Assembly (NCBI GenBank): GCA_910588695.1
Contig: CAJUOV010000014.1
Span: 1 to 50,146 of the forward strand
Source of the DNA: an uncultured Christensenellaceae bacterium
Lineage (GTDB): Bacteria; Bacillota; Clostridia; Christensenellales; Borkfalkiaceae
Reading direction: 5' to 3'
DNA: 50,146 nucleotides
A model generated the notes under the pieces. That model made no database searches, was not told where the DNA came from, and saw nothing but the letters and a program-made list of their open reading frames with translations. This document shows positions 7,881 through 15,215 of the stretch, piece by piece. The position numbers and the translations under genes are program-made. Within the stretch, counting starts at the first letter, position 1. Each line of letters starts with the position of its first letter.

Positions 7881-7898
7881 TAGGCTACGAGTAGCCTA
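7881..7898. repeat. 18-bp near-perfect palindrome
   Basis: TAGGCTAC-GA-GTAGCCTA, an 8-bp stem around two bases, located between the promoter at 7808 and the right inverted repeat. There is no T run, so it is not a terminator. It could be an operator or a recombination site. Apart from this, the non-coding stretch 7837-7972 shows nothing recognisable. Confidence 0.6.
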
Positions 7899-7972
7899 AT
7901 TCGTCCACGAAAAAAAGTACAGAAAAGCACAGCTTAACGATATGCCTAAACCTTTTTATTTGCGTTTTATTA

Positions 7973-8009
7973 AATTCCCTATGGGAATTACGGCAAAGCG
8001 GGCTTTTTT
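7973..8009 (-). repeat. Right inverted repeat bounding the AT-rich insert
   Basis: AATTCCCTATGGGAA (7973-7987) and CAAAGCGGGCTTTTTT (7994-8009) are exact reverse complements of the two blocks of the left repeat at 6696-6735. The outer block sits directly after the glycosidase stop codon, with a T run on the + strand. Together the two outer blocks would form a bidirectional terminator stem if the insert were absent. Confidence 0.85.
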
Positions 8010-8011
8010 AT

Positions 8012-9325
8012 TTACAGAGCGCGGATTATCTTTGAGGAAAAGGGTGCGAGAGAGATGCTTTCAAGGGATACTCTTTCGCCCGAGAGTAAGTCCTCCCCCT
8101 CTCCTCCGCAAACGTAAAAGCTCACGGGCGCGTCTGAAATATTCGCCGCCGTATACATGGTTTCGTCTCCCGATGAGCGGCGGAAACAGAAATATTTATT
8201 CTGCAACACTTTCTTTTCATAGTCGCCGTATGCGAGCGCGCGAGAAGAAGTACGGATTTCGGTCAGTTTTTTCAAATGCGCAAAAAGTTCGGGGTTCGCG
8301 CTTTTATCGATCTCTTCAATTGCGGGGCGCAAATGAATATCGTTATCGCCTTTATCCCCCTCTTTGCCGTACTCCGATCCGTAATAGATACAGGGAATCC
8401 CCGACATTGTGAACAGCACGGTGTAGAGCGCGTTGATTTTACGCCTGTCCAGAAGCTGCGTCGCAAGACGCGCAACGTCGTGATTATCCGCAAAGGAAAA
8501 TAGATTTTTGCCCGTATACAGGCACCAAGGCTGCGCGCCGAACAATCTTGTGAGCGAATGCTCGATTTCAAACAGGTTGTCCGAATTGAATGCGGAGACA
8601 AGTCCCTTATAGCATTCGTAGTTTGTAATGGAATCCAAGCGGTTTGAAGCGAGCGCATCGCGGAAATTGCCGATGTGAATGACCTCGCCGAGGAGAAAAA
8701 AATCGGGCTTCAACGCATTGACTTCCGCGCGCAGGCGTTCCAGAAACCAACGGGGAAGACTGTAACACACGTCGAGTCGCAGGCCGTCGATTCCGAATTC
8801 GTTGATCCAGAAGCGCACCGCGTCCATAAGATAGTTCACAAGGTCGCAATTTTCGAGGCGCAGTTTTACAAGCTCGGGGTGCCCCTCCCAGTTCTCGTAA
8901 TTGAAACCGTCGTTGTAGGCGGAGTTTCCGTAAAAATCGAGATTGAACCAGAAGCGGTAATCCGTACTCTCTCTCTTTTCCCTGACTTCCTTGAACGGAA
9001 AAAACTCCCTGCCCGTATGGTGAAACACACCGTCTAATACGACGCGGATTCCCGCAGCGTGCAGCTGAGCAACAAGCTCTTTGAACTCTTCGTTCGTACC
9101 GAGACGGCGGTCGATTTTGAAAAAGTCCGCGGTATCGTAACCGTGCCGCTCGCTCTCGAATAAAGGATTAAAGAGCACGGCTTTCACGCCGAGCTCTTTC
9201 AAATGCGGTATCTCTTCTTTGATCTTATGAAGCCTGCGGCGGGTCTCCTTAAAATCGTTTTCGCGTTCCGCGCCGCAGAATCCGAGCGGATAAATCTGAT
9301 AAAATACGCTTTCGTCGAACCACAT
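8012..9325 (-). CDS. GH13 alpha-amylase family glycosidase
   Basis: A 437-residue cytosolic enzyme (no signal peptide) that hydrolyses alpha-1,4 or alpha-1,6 glucan or maltodextrin bonds. GH13 regions are in order: VVLDGVFHHTG (region I, residues 96-105), GLRLDV with the nucleophile Asp185, LLGEV with the acid/base Glu214, and FADNHD with Asp283. The N-terminus enters the barrel directly (FYQIYPLGF) without the N-terminal domain of neopullulanases, and a short beta domain ends the protein. The exact specificity (maltogenic amylase, alpha-glucosidase or cyclomaltodextrinase-like) cannot be read from the sequence. The start lies two bases after the stop of the upstream NYN gene, so it is co-transcribed and probably coupled to it. 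Confidence 0.92.
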   Translation of the reverse strand: MWFDESVFYQIYPLGFCGAERENDFKETRRRLHKIKEEIPHLKELGVKAVLFNPLFESERHGYDTADFFKIDRRLGTNEEFKELVAQLHAAGIRVVLDGVFHHTGREFFPFKEVREKRESTDYRFWFNLDFYGNSAYNDGFNYENWEGHPELVKLRLENCDLVNYLMDAVRFWINEFGIDGLRLDVCYSLPRWFLERLRAEVNALKPDFFLLGEVIHIGNFRDALASNRLDSITNYECYKGLVSAFNSDNLFEIEHSLTRLFGAQPWCLYTGKNLFSFADNHDVARLATQLLDRRKINALYTVLFTMSGIPCIYYGSEYGKEGDKGDNDIHLRPAIEEIDKSANPELFAHLKKLTEIRTSSRALAYGDYEKKVLQNKYFCFRRSSGDETMYTAANISDAPVSFYVCGGEGEDLLSGERVSLESISLAPFSSKIIRAL

Positions 9326-9327
9326 AT

Positions 9328-10077
9328 TTACTCCTTGATCCGAACGTACACTTCGCAGGCGTTCTTATCCTCTACCCCCGGTTCCTTGCGCGTTACAAAG
9401 CCGAGCCCGTCCAAGAGCGGCGCAAATTTCTGATAGCCGTAGTTGCGACAGTCGAAATCGGGATTTTTCTTTTGCAGTAATTTTCCCACTTTTGCGGCGT
9501 ACATCCAACCGTCGTCGTTGGAATTTTCTTCGATGATTTTGCGGATGGAAGCGACGAGTTTCTGATTCGCTTTTTTCTTGGTATCCGTCGCGGCGCTCTT
9601 TGCCGCCGCCTTTTTGGCGACGGGCGCGCTCTCCGCTTTCGCCTCTTTGGACAGAAGGTCGATGTATTTGAACTGATTGCAGGCGGTCACGAAGGGACGA
9701 GGCGTCTGTTGTTTGCCCATGCCGATCACCGTCTTGCCCGCTTCCCTCAAACGCATGGCGAGTTTGGTAAAGTCGCTGTCCGACGAGACGAGACAGAACC
9801 CGTCTACGCTGCCCGAATAGAGAATGTCCATCGCGTCGATGATCATCGCGGAATCGGTGCTGTTCTTGCCCGTGGTGTAACCGTACTGCTGCATGGGGGT
9901 AATGGAGTATTCGAGGAGAATCTCTTTCCAATTCTGCAAAAGCGGGCTCGTCCAATCGCCGTAGATACGCCGATAGGTCGTAATGCCCAGATTCGTGATC
10001 TCGTCCACGATCGTTTTAATGTATTTGCTCGACGTATTGTCCGCGTCGATCAGCAAAGCGAATTTTTTATCTTCCAT
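9328..10077 (-). CDS. NYN domain protein with OST-HTH/LOTUS domain (LabA-like)
   Basis: A 249-residue protein. Residues 1-140 are a NYN/PIN-like nuclease domain: FALLIDADN with the first acidic pair, YGDW, DSAMIIDAMD and CLVSSDSDF supply the conserved aspartates expected for metal-dependent RNA cleavage. A Lys/Ala-rich linker (about 145-172) joins it to a C-terminal OST-HTH/LOTUS domain (about 173-245, IRKIIEENSNDDGWMYAA, then NYGYQKFAPLLDGLGF), which binds RNA in related proteins. This is the usual LabA/DUF88-LOTUS architecture. It likely degrades or processes RNA; the target is unknown. There is no Shine-Dalgarno before the ATG at 10077, and the -10 hexamer lies six bases upstream, so the transcript looks leaderless. 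The glycosidase gene follows. Confidence 0.9.
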   Translation of the reverse strand: MEDKKFALLIDADNTSSKYIKTIVDEITNLGITTYRRIYGDWTSPLLQNWKEILLEYSITPMQQYGYTTGKNSTDSAMIIDAMDILYSGSVDGFCLVSSDSDFTKLAMRLREAGKTVIGMGKQQTPRPFVTACNQFKYIDLLSKEAKAESAPVAKKAAAKSAATDTKKKANQKLVASIRKIIEENSNDDGWMYAAKVGKLLQKKNPDFDCRNYGYQKFAPLLDGLGFVTRKEPGVEDKNACEVYVRIKE

Positions 10078-10083
10078 ACTTTG

Positions 10084-10112
10084 ATTTTACACTACTTTAC
10101 AATAAATTGCAA
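10084..10112 (-). promoter_or_regulatory. Promoter giving a leaderless NYN transcript
   Basis: TTGCAA (10107-10112), 17-bp spacer, TAAAAT (10084-10089), then six bases to the ATG at 10077. A start of transcription 6-7 bases after the -10 falls on the ATG itself. Confidence 0.7.
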
Positions 10113-10133
10113 GCGATTGGGGAAAAAAGTGCT

Positions 10134-10805
10134 TTATTTTGCGGAGATCAGAATTTTTTCGAGTTCCGCTTCTTCCGGATAATGTAAGATAAAATCGCGC
10201 GGATAGGGTGCGGAAACGGGAACGTCGGCGACCATCTTTCCGCTTTTCAACACGACTGCACGGGAAGAGAGAAACACCGCCTCTCTTACGTCGTGCGTGA
10301 CGAACAGAACGGTCTCATGCCCTTCCGAACAAAGTTCGTTCACAAGTCCCAAAAGTTCGCGTTTTAAGCTGAGATCGAGCGAAGAAAAGGGTTCGTCCAT
10401 GAGAAGAGTGTCGTGCGGATATAAGAGCGAGCGCGCAATCGCCACCCGCCTTTGTTCCCCGCCCGAAAGCTCGTGCGGATAGCGTTTCTCCTTGCCCGCG
10501 AGCCCTACGCGGGCAAGCATCTCCCCCGTTGCGCCGCGCTCCTCTTTTTTGAGAACGAAGTTGACGTTTCCCTCTGCGGTCAGATGCGGCAAAAGACGGG
10601 AATTCTGAAAGAGATAAGAAATTTTTCCCGCCTCCTCTATCTTTCCCTCGTAATCCGTCAATCCCGCAACCGCGTTTAAGAGCGTAGTCTTGCCCGCTCC
10701 GCTCTCGCCGAGTATCGCGGTAATCTTCCCCTTTTCGATTTCTATATCGATCCCGTCGAGCGCGGGCGAATCGCTGTATTTTTTGGTTAAACCGATAATT
10801 TTCAT
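10134..10805 (-). CDS. ABC transporter ATP-binding protein (nitrate/sulfonate/thiamine-precursor type)
   Basis: A 223-residue nucleotide-binding subunit. It has Walker A GESGAGKTTL, the Q-loop FQNSRLLPHL, signature LSGGEQRRVAIA, Walker B LLMDEPFSSLD and the H-loop VTHD. The start at 10805 (MKIIGL) forms an ATGA overlap with the permease stop and follows GAGGTGG by five bases; the longer frame to 10826 has no such support. It belongs to the SsuB/TauB/ThiZ group by length and order of genes. It energises the permease at 10802-11575 together with the lipoprotein at 11576-12601. Confidence 0.92.
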   Translation of the reverse strand: MKIIGLTKKYSDSPALDGIDIEIEKGKITAILGESGAGKTTLLNAVAGLTDYEGKIEEAGKISYLFQNSRLLPHLTAEGNVNFVLKKEERGATGEMLARVGLAGKEKRYPHELSGGEQRRVAIARSLLYPHDTLLMDEPFSSLDLSLKRELLGLVNELCSEGHETVLFVTHDVREAVFLSSRAVVLKSGKMVADVPVSAPYPRDFILHYPEEAELEKILISAK

Positions 10806-11575
10806 GCGCGCCACCTCACGCTGCATTTATAGACGAGCAGGCATAGCCCTTCCGAGAGAAAGCCCAAAATTACCGTTATGATCGTCAGCGCAAACAGCGT
10901 AGGCAGCATGTCGGGGACAAGTTTCGCATCCTGCATGAGCCAGCCCAAACCGGGATAAGCGGCGCTGAGCACCTCTCCCGAAACGGTAATTTTCAGACCG
11001 AGCGAAAAAATTCCGCCCGCCTGTTTGAGAACGGGAGGAGCGCACAGCGGAAGATACATTGCGAAAATCTTTCTTCCGGCGCTTATGCGATAGACGCGCG
11101 CCATTTCGCCGTAACTTTCTTTCACCTCGTCGAGCGCGGAGAGAACCGCCGCATACACTGCGGGCAGCAACACAAGCACGGAAACAACGACGGGCGCAAA
11201 CGCGGGCGTCGTCCATAGCAAAAGAATCAGAATGATCGCCATTGTGGGCACGGTGCGAAGTACCGAGACGATCGGCGCGAGAAAGGCGCGCACCCAACTC
11301 TGCAAAAGCGAAAGTACGGCAAGAAGGGTTCCCGCGATAAAAGAAAACGCAAACGCCCCGAATGCGCGCAGAAAGGTATGCGCAAACGCAGTCCAGAAGG
11401 AGAGCGTCGTTTCACCGCCCGTAAACAGCAGTTTTCCCATTTCCGAAAAGGTCGTTCCGATCGAGGGCAATACAAAATCATTCTTTACGCAGTAATACGC
11501 CACGAGCCACACGAGCCACATAAACGCCACGGCGAGAAGAGAAAACAGAAAGTTTTTACCGAACTTGAATTTCAT
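10802..11575 (-). CDS. ABC transporter permease (SsuC/ThiX-like)
   Basis: A 257-residue integral membrane protein with about six helices (for example FSLLAVAFMWLVWLVAYYCV and MAIILILLLWTTPAFAPVVV). The cytosolic coupling loop AALSALDEVKESYGEMARVYRISAGRKIF is the EAA-type loop of BPD_transp_1 permeases; its core here is DEVKESYGEMARVY. It forms the membrane channel of a type I importer for a small organic substrate. Its ATG directly follows the stop of the binding-protein gene, and its stop overlaps the start of the ATPase. Confidence 0.92.
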   Translation of the reverse strand: MKFKFGKNFLFSLLAVAFMWLVWLVAYYCVKNDFVLPSIGTTFSEMGKLLFTGGETTLSFWTAFAHTFLRAFGAFAFSFIAGTLLAVLSLLQSWVRAFLAPIVSVLRTVPTMAIILILLLWTTPAFAPVVVSVLVLLPAVYAAVLSALDEVKESYGEMARVYRISAGRKIFAMYLPLCAPPVLKQAGGIFSLGLKITVSGEVLSAAYPGLGWLMQDAKLVPDMLPTLFALTIITVILGFLSEGLCLLVYKCSVRWRA

Positions 11576-12601
11576 TTATCCGAGATAGTAAAATTCATCC
11601 GAAACCGTCTTTGCAGAGTTCGGATTCACCGCAATGAGTTTGGCAAGAAATTCGTTTACGGCGGTCTTGCAGTCCTTTGCCGCAGTATAGCGAACGGAGC
11701 AGTTTGCGATCACGCTTTCGTTGAGATTGTTTTGGGTGAACGCAGGCGCGAGACCGTTTACGCGCGCTTGATCGAGCAGCGAAAGAATTGTCGCCGTCTG
11801 TGCGTTCGCAAGATATTCCGCATTTCCCTTGAAATAGGAGACGAGCGTGTCAACAATATCGATATTTTGTTCGATAACGCTCTTTTTTGCAACCAACACC
11901 GCCTGCGGATAGCCCTCTTCTCCGCCGTAAAGCGCCTGCAAATCGCCTGCGATCCTGAACGGCTTCGCAGAATTTGCCGTACCCTTGATTTTTGCCGTGA
12001 CGGCGGGCTCGGGGCAGAGATAGTAGTCGCACCCGAATACGGGCGTCACGTTGCCCGCATCCGTTCCCATCTGCAATAGATTGACTTTATCCGCCGCCTT
12101 GTCCGCTTGCAGACTTGCGATCGTCTGATAGGGAATCCCGTACTGCGCGAGCGTCGCCTGCAAAGTGAGCCCCGGAACATTGGTGAGCTGCACCGCCCCC
12201 ACCGTCTTGCCTTTGAGGGTATCGAGATTTTCCGACGTAAGCACCGCGTTCTCCCCCGTCGTCAGAAAGAAGAGATTGCCGTTCGTCACCGTACCGAGCA
12301 TTTTATATTCGCTTCCCGTACCGAGCAGATTGGACGCAAGGTTGAGGGGCAGAACGCAGAAATCGGCAGCGGGATTTTCTCCCGTCACCTGCGCCTGCAC
12401 CGTTGCCGAAGCGATCACGCAGTATTCGAAATTCCCGTCGTCTTTGGAAAGTCCGTTCAGCAGAGAGAGGGCTGGCGCGCCGTCGGGACAGTACACCGAA
12501 TATTTTTTTGCCCTCGGATTATTGTCGCCGCAACCCGCCGCAGCGCACAGAGACGCCGCGCAGAGCAAAGCGGCAGCTGCAATTTTCATGTTTTTTTTCA
12601 T
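11576..12601 (-). CDS. ABC transporter substrate-binding lipoprotein
   Basis: A 341-residue lipoprotein. The start at 12601 (MKKNMKIAAAALL) is chosen for the GAGGAG six bases upstream and because it gives a proper signal peptide; the longer frame to 12724 would overlap the preceding gene. The lipobox AAGC puts the lipid-bearing Cys at about residue 23. The mature part is a two-lobe periplasmic-binding fold of the SsuA/THI5 (NMT1-like) kind: YSVYCPDGAPALSLLNGL at the start and LKGKTVGAVQL in the hinge region. Known relatives bind sulfonates, nitrate or pyrimidine precursors of thiamine. No TPP riboswitch is seen, so the ligand stays open. Confidence 0.88.
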   Translation of the reverse strand: MKKNMKIAAAALLCAASLCAAAGCGDNNPRAKKYSVYCPDGAPALSLLNGLSKDDGNFEYCVIASATVQAQVTGENPAADFCVLPLNLASNLLGTGSEYKMLGTVTNGNLFFLTTGENAVLTSENLDTLKGKTVGAVQLTNVPGLTLQATLAQYGIPYQTIASLQADKAADKVNLLQMGTDAGNVTPVFGCDYYLCPEPAVTAKIKGTANSAKPFRIAGDLQALYGGEEGYPQAVLVAKKSVIEQNIDIVDTLVSYFKGNAEYLANAQTATILSLLDQARVNGLAPAFTQNNLNESVIANCSVRYTAAKDCKTAVNEFLAKLIAVNPNSAKTVSDEFYYLG

Positions 12602-12621
12602 GATAAACTCCTCGATATTTT

Positions 12622-12870
12622 TCAAATTTTTCCGAATAATGTTTTTGCGGTAACGCCGCCCAAAGCACCGATCTTTCCCGTAAGCGCGTTGATGACGGCA
12701 GCAGGCGCGTCTAAGACGACGCACAGTACGAATACGCCCCGCTCCCTGTAAGGTATTCCCATTCTTCCCACAACGAATTCGCCGTATTCCGAAAGATACG
12801 CGTTGATTTTTTCCGCCATCTCCCTTCGTTCCGCCATAACCGAGAGCACCGCAAGCCGTTTATCTTCCAT
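12622..12870 (-). CDS. TM1266 family iron-only hydrogenase system putative regulator
   Basis: An 82-residue small protein with the ferredoxin/ACT-like fold of the TM1266 family. The segments RLAVLSVMAERREMAEKINA, YGEFVVGRMGIPYRERGV and FVLCVVLDAPAAVINALTGK are characteristic, above all GRMGIPYRE. The family is annotated from its link to [FeFe]-hydrogenase genes; the molecular function is not settled. It is the first gene of an operon with an ABC importer, 20 bases ahead of the binding-protein gene. Its start codon directly follows a terminator-like hairpin whose right arm contains the likely Shine-Dalgarno AAGGGG, so its expression is probably controlled by the leader RNA at 12871-12982. Confidence 0.92.
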   Translation of the reverse strand: MEDKRLAVLSVMAERREMAEKINAYLSEYGEFVVGRMGIPYRERGVFVLCVVLDAPAAVINALTGKIGALGGVTAKTLFGKI

Positions 12871-12902
12871 AAAAAATCCCCTTGCCCTGTTCGGGCAAGG
12901 GG
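12871..12902 (-). terminator. Intrinsic terminator abutting the start codon (attenuator)
   Basis: On the minus strand CCCCTTGCCC-GAACA-GGGCAAGGGG forms a perfect 10-bp stem followed by ATTTTTT and then ATG at 12870. It would end transcription just before the operon or, if the RNA continues, mask the AAGGGG ribosome binding site. Confidence 0.85.
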
Positions 12903-12982
12903 AAAACGCGCCGCAATGCGACGTATTTCTCTGTTTGCCCTTTGCCGTCAGATTCCTCTTCCCGTTCAGGTAACTTTAATTT
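12871..12982 (-). ncRNA. Leader RNA, putative riboswitch or attenuator of unknown class
   Basis: About 110 bases separate the promoter from the ATG of the TM1266-family gene. The leader contains GGCAAAGGGCAAACAG (about 12933-12948), whose GGGCAA can pair with TTGCCC of the terminator's left arm and so could act as antiterminator. A second hairpin CGTCGC-ATT-GCGGCG lies between the two. I compared it by eye with TPP, SAM, FMN, glycine, cobalamin, c-di-GMP and preQ1 signatures and found no match. Ligand unknown. Confidence 0.6.
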
Positions 12983-12988
12983 ATTTTG

Positions 12989-13017
12989 ATTATAGCACGC
13001 TTTTCAAAAAAACGCAA
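12989..13017 (-). promoter_or_regulatory. Promoter of the TM1266-ABC operon
   Basis: TTGCGT (13012-13017), 17-bp spacer, TATAAT (12989-12994) on the minus strand. It places the transcript start near 12982 and defines the leader RNA. Confidence 0.75.
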
Positions 13018-13054
13018 GCGGAATAAACATACGGATTTTCCGCATACTGCGAAT

Positions 13055-13459
13055 ATGAAAAAGATTTATAAAACGTTATCTTGTCTTCTTGTTTCCGCTT
13101 TCGCCCTCCCGCTTGTCTGCGGCTGCAAAAACGGCGTAAGCGACATGCGCCGCCGCGAACGCGTTCTCCACGAACGACAAGCGGAAGAACAGCGCGCCCT
13201 GCAAGAGAGCGAAGAACAGCGCCGACAGCAGGACGAAACGCCGAAACAAAAACCGAAGGAACGAGACCCCGAATTGGATCCCGACTTCTTCTTCGATCCC
13301 GAAAATTCCGAATATCCCGTTCCGCCCGAAGACCCCAACAGCAGAACGTCGCCCGAAAAACCGACGCCGCCTCCCTTTCCGAAAATGCCGAACGGCGGAA
13401 ATAAAAACGAAAAAGACCCCGAACCCAAGCCCGTTCCCTTTCCTTTACCGCACGATTAA
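13055..13459 (+). CDS. Small Pro/Glu-rich lipoprotein
   Basis: A 134-residue protein. The start at 13055 (MKKIYKTL) gives a lipoprotein signal with the lipobox LVCGC and Cys near residue 24; the longer frame from 12986 would run through the promoter on the other strand. The mature part is low complexity: a charged helix rich in Arg/Glu/Gln (about 30-66, including QAEEQRALQESEEQRRQQ), then a Pro-rich, acidic tail. This looks like an extended spacer on the cell surface. No enzymatic domain is visible. There is no clear Shine-Dalgarno. Its stop codon shares TTAA with the stop of the convergent SufB-like gene. Function unknown. Confidence 0.7.
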   Translation: MKKIYKTLSCLLVSAFALPLVCGCKNGVSDMRRRERVLHERQAEEQRALQESEEQRRQQDETPKQKPKERDPELDPDFFFDPENSEYPVPPEDPNSRTSPEKPTPPPFPKMPNGGNKNEKDPEPKPVPFPLPHD

Positions 13460-14385
13460 CTTAAAAAGCCTTTGACGATCTGCTCCTCTGCTTCCTTTTC
13501 GCTCAAACCAAGGGTCATGAGCTTTACGAGCTGTTCGCCCGCGATCTTGCCGATCGCCGCTTCGTGAATGAGCTCCGCCTCGACGTGGTTCGCCGCAAGC
13601 GAAGGCACCGCGGTCACTTGCGCGCCGTCCATAATAATGGCGTCGCACTCCGTATGTCCCTTGCACGATGCGTTTCCGTTGATGTTGGAAACGAATTTCT
13701 GCCTCGAATTTTCCGAAGCGACCGAACGTGACACGACGTCCGCAGAGGATCCGTCGCCGTTCAGATCGACGGAAAAATCCGTCTCCGCGAATTGATCCCG
13801 GTGCGTATAAATTTTTTCGCGCACGATAAGCTCCGCGCCCGCTTTCAGCTCCCCTTTGGTGGAACGGATCGTGGAGTCGATCCCCTTGATCTGCGTCGTC
13901 TCCATTTCGAGACGGGAATTTTCGTCGAGATAAAGGACGGTGGAGGGATTCATCACGTTCGTACTCTTCTCCTCCGCTCCCGCTTTTTCGCCGTAGTGCC
14001 GCTCGACGTAGCGCACGCGCGCGCCCTTTCCGATGTGGAACGTATGCACGCCGCTGTGCTCGTTATTGCCCAGACCGCAGTTATGGATTCCGCAGCCCGC
14101 GATTATGAGCACGTCCGCGCCGTCTTCAACATAAAAATCGTTGTAGACCGTTTCGCGGTAGCCGTCTTTTGTGATGACGACGGGGATATGCACGCTCTCC
14201 CCCTGTGTACGGGAGGAGACGAAAATATCGATTCCGCTCTTGCCGTCTTTTCTGTTTTCGATGCGGATGTTTTCGGTGCTTTTTCTGCCGTCGCCCGCGC
14301 CGTCCTTTCTGATATTGTAAGCGCCGTCGGGCAGAGCGTGCAGCTCCGCAATCTTTTCCAACAGCATTTTTTCGATCTCTTCCAT
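13456..14385 (-). CDS. SufB/SufD-like Fe-S assembly scaffold (SmsB-like)
   Basis: A 309-residue SufBD-core protein, much shorter than classical SufB (about 470 residues). The right-handed beta-helix core is visible with CGIHNCGLGNNEHSGVHTFH (residues about 98-117), LDENSRLEMETTQIKG, and the conserved end SCKGHTECDAIIMDG, AELIHEAAIGKIAGEQL, SEKEAEEQIVKGF. The HEAAIGKI segment is highly conserved in SufB/SufD. Together with the SufC-like ATPase it forms a two-gene unit without sufS, sufU or sufD, which matches the SUF-like minimal system (SMS, SmsCB) described for anaerobes and archaea. It would build Fe-S clusters in the cytosol. The start follows the SmsC stop by 16 bases. Confidence 0.88.
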   Translation of the reverse strand: MEEIEKMLLEKIAELHALPDGAYNIRKDGAGDGRKSTENIRIENRKDGKSGIDIFVSSRTQGESVHIPVVITKDGYRETVYNDFYVEDGADVLIIAGCGIHNCGLGNNEHSGVHTFHIGKGARVRYVERHYGEKAGAEEKSTNVMNPSTVLYLDENSRLEMETTQIKGIDSTIRSTKGELKAGAELIVREKIYTHRDQFAETDFSVDLNGDGSSADVVSRSVASENSRQKFVSNINGNASCKGHTECDAIIMDGAQVTAVPSLAANHVEAELIHEAAIGKIAGEQLVKLMTLGLSEKEAEEQIVKGFLS

Positions 14386-14401
14386 ATTTCCTCCCCTCTC
14401 C

Positions 14402-15115
14402 TTACGAACGCAACGCCCTGCATGCCTTTGCGCCGATCAGGGTGGGAAGTATTTCTTCGGCGCTTCCCGCACGCTCCACCGCGCCGGCATTCATAACGAC
14501 GATCTTGTCCGCAATCTCCAAAATCCGCTCTTGATGCGAAATGATCAATATACTGCCGCCCGCCTTTTTGTGCAGATTTTCAAATACTTTGATAAGACTC
14601 TGAAAACTCCACAGATCGATCCCGGCTTCCGGTTCGTCGAACACGGAAATTTTTGTTTTACGGGCGAGTACGGTCGCGATTTCGATCCGCTTCAATTCTC
14701 CGCCCGAAAGCGATGAGTTGACCTCTCTGCCGATATAGTCGCGCGCGCACAGCCCCACTTCCGAAAGATAGGCGCAGGCCTCTCCGACGGAGATGTTCTT
14801 ACCCGCAGCGATCGAAACAAGGTCTTTTACGGTGATCCCCTTAAAGCGGACGGGCTGTTGAAACGCATACGAAACGCCCGCTTTCGCCCGTTCGGTGATT
14901 CCGAACGAAGTAACGTCTTGTCCGTCGAGCAGAATTTTGCCCGCCGTAGGCGCGATCACGCCCGCAATGATCTTGGCAAGCGTCGACTTTCCGCTGCCGT
15001 TCGGACCGGTGATCGCGACAAAGCGTTCGTCCGCCGTGAGCGAAACGTCTTTGAGGATATGTTTTGTTTCGCCGTTCTCCGTCACGGAATACGAAACGTT
15101 TTTGAGTTCCAGCAT
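14402..15115 (-). CDS. SufC-like ATPase of Fe-S assembly (SmsC-like)
   Basis: A 237-residue ABC-type ATPase. It has Walker A GPNGSGKSTLAK, Q-loop FQQPVRFKG, signature LSGGELKRIEIA, Walker B ISVFDEPEAGID and the switch SHQE in place of the common THD. The EPEAGID and SHQ variants are typical of SufC rather than importers. The start at 15115 (MLELKNVSYSV) is preceded by GGAGG at eight bases; the longer frame to 15196 would contain the promoter. It is the first gene of the pair with the SufB-like scaffold and supplies ATP hydrolysis for cluster assembly or transfer. Confidence 0.9.
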   Translation of the reverse strand: MLELKNVSYSVTENGETKHILKDVSLTADERFVAITGPNGSGKSTLAKIIAGVIAPTAGKILLDGQDVTSFGITERAKAGVSYAFQQPVRFKGITVKDLVSIAAGKNISVGEACAYLSEVGLCARDYIGREVNSSLSGGELKRIEIATVLARKTKISVFDEPEAGIDLWSFQSLIKVFENLHKKAGGSILIISHQERILEIADKIVVMNAGAVERAGSAEEILPTLIGAKACRALRS

Positions 15116-15145
15116 CAAGCAAGCCTCCAAAGAATCTTCAATTAA

Positions 15146-15186
15146 AAAACCGTGACTATTATAGCACGGTTTTCGCAAAAAGTAAA
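15146..15186 (-). promoter_or_regulatory. Promoter and inverted-repeat operator of the smsCB-like pair
   Basis: TATAAT at 15158-15163 (minus strand) with a weak -35 TTTACT at 15181-15186 and a 17-bp spacer. The -10 lies between perfect 9-bp arms AAAACCGTG (15146-15154) and CACGGTTTT (15165-15173). A repressor bound there would block RNA polymerase. An Rrf2/IscR-type regulator is a reasonable guess only from gene function. Confidence 0.6.
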
Positions 15187-15215
15187 TTATTTTCAATATC
15201 CGACGCGACGCGCGG

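Noticed and set aside
12871..12985. TPP riboswitch in front of the ABC importer
   Set aside because: The conserved CTGAGA and CCTGATCTGG-type segments are absent in the leader on either strand, so I left the class open.
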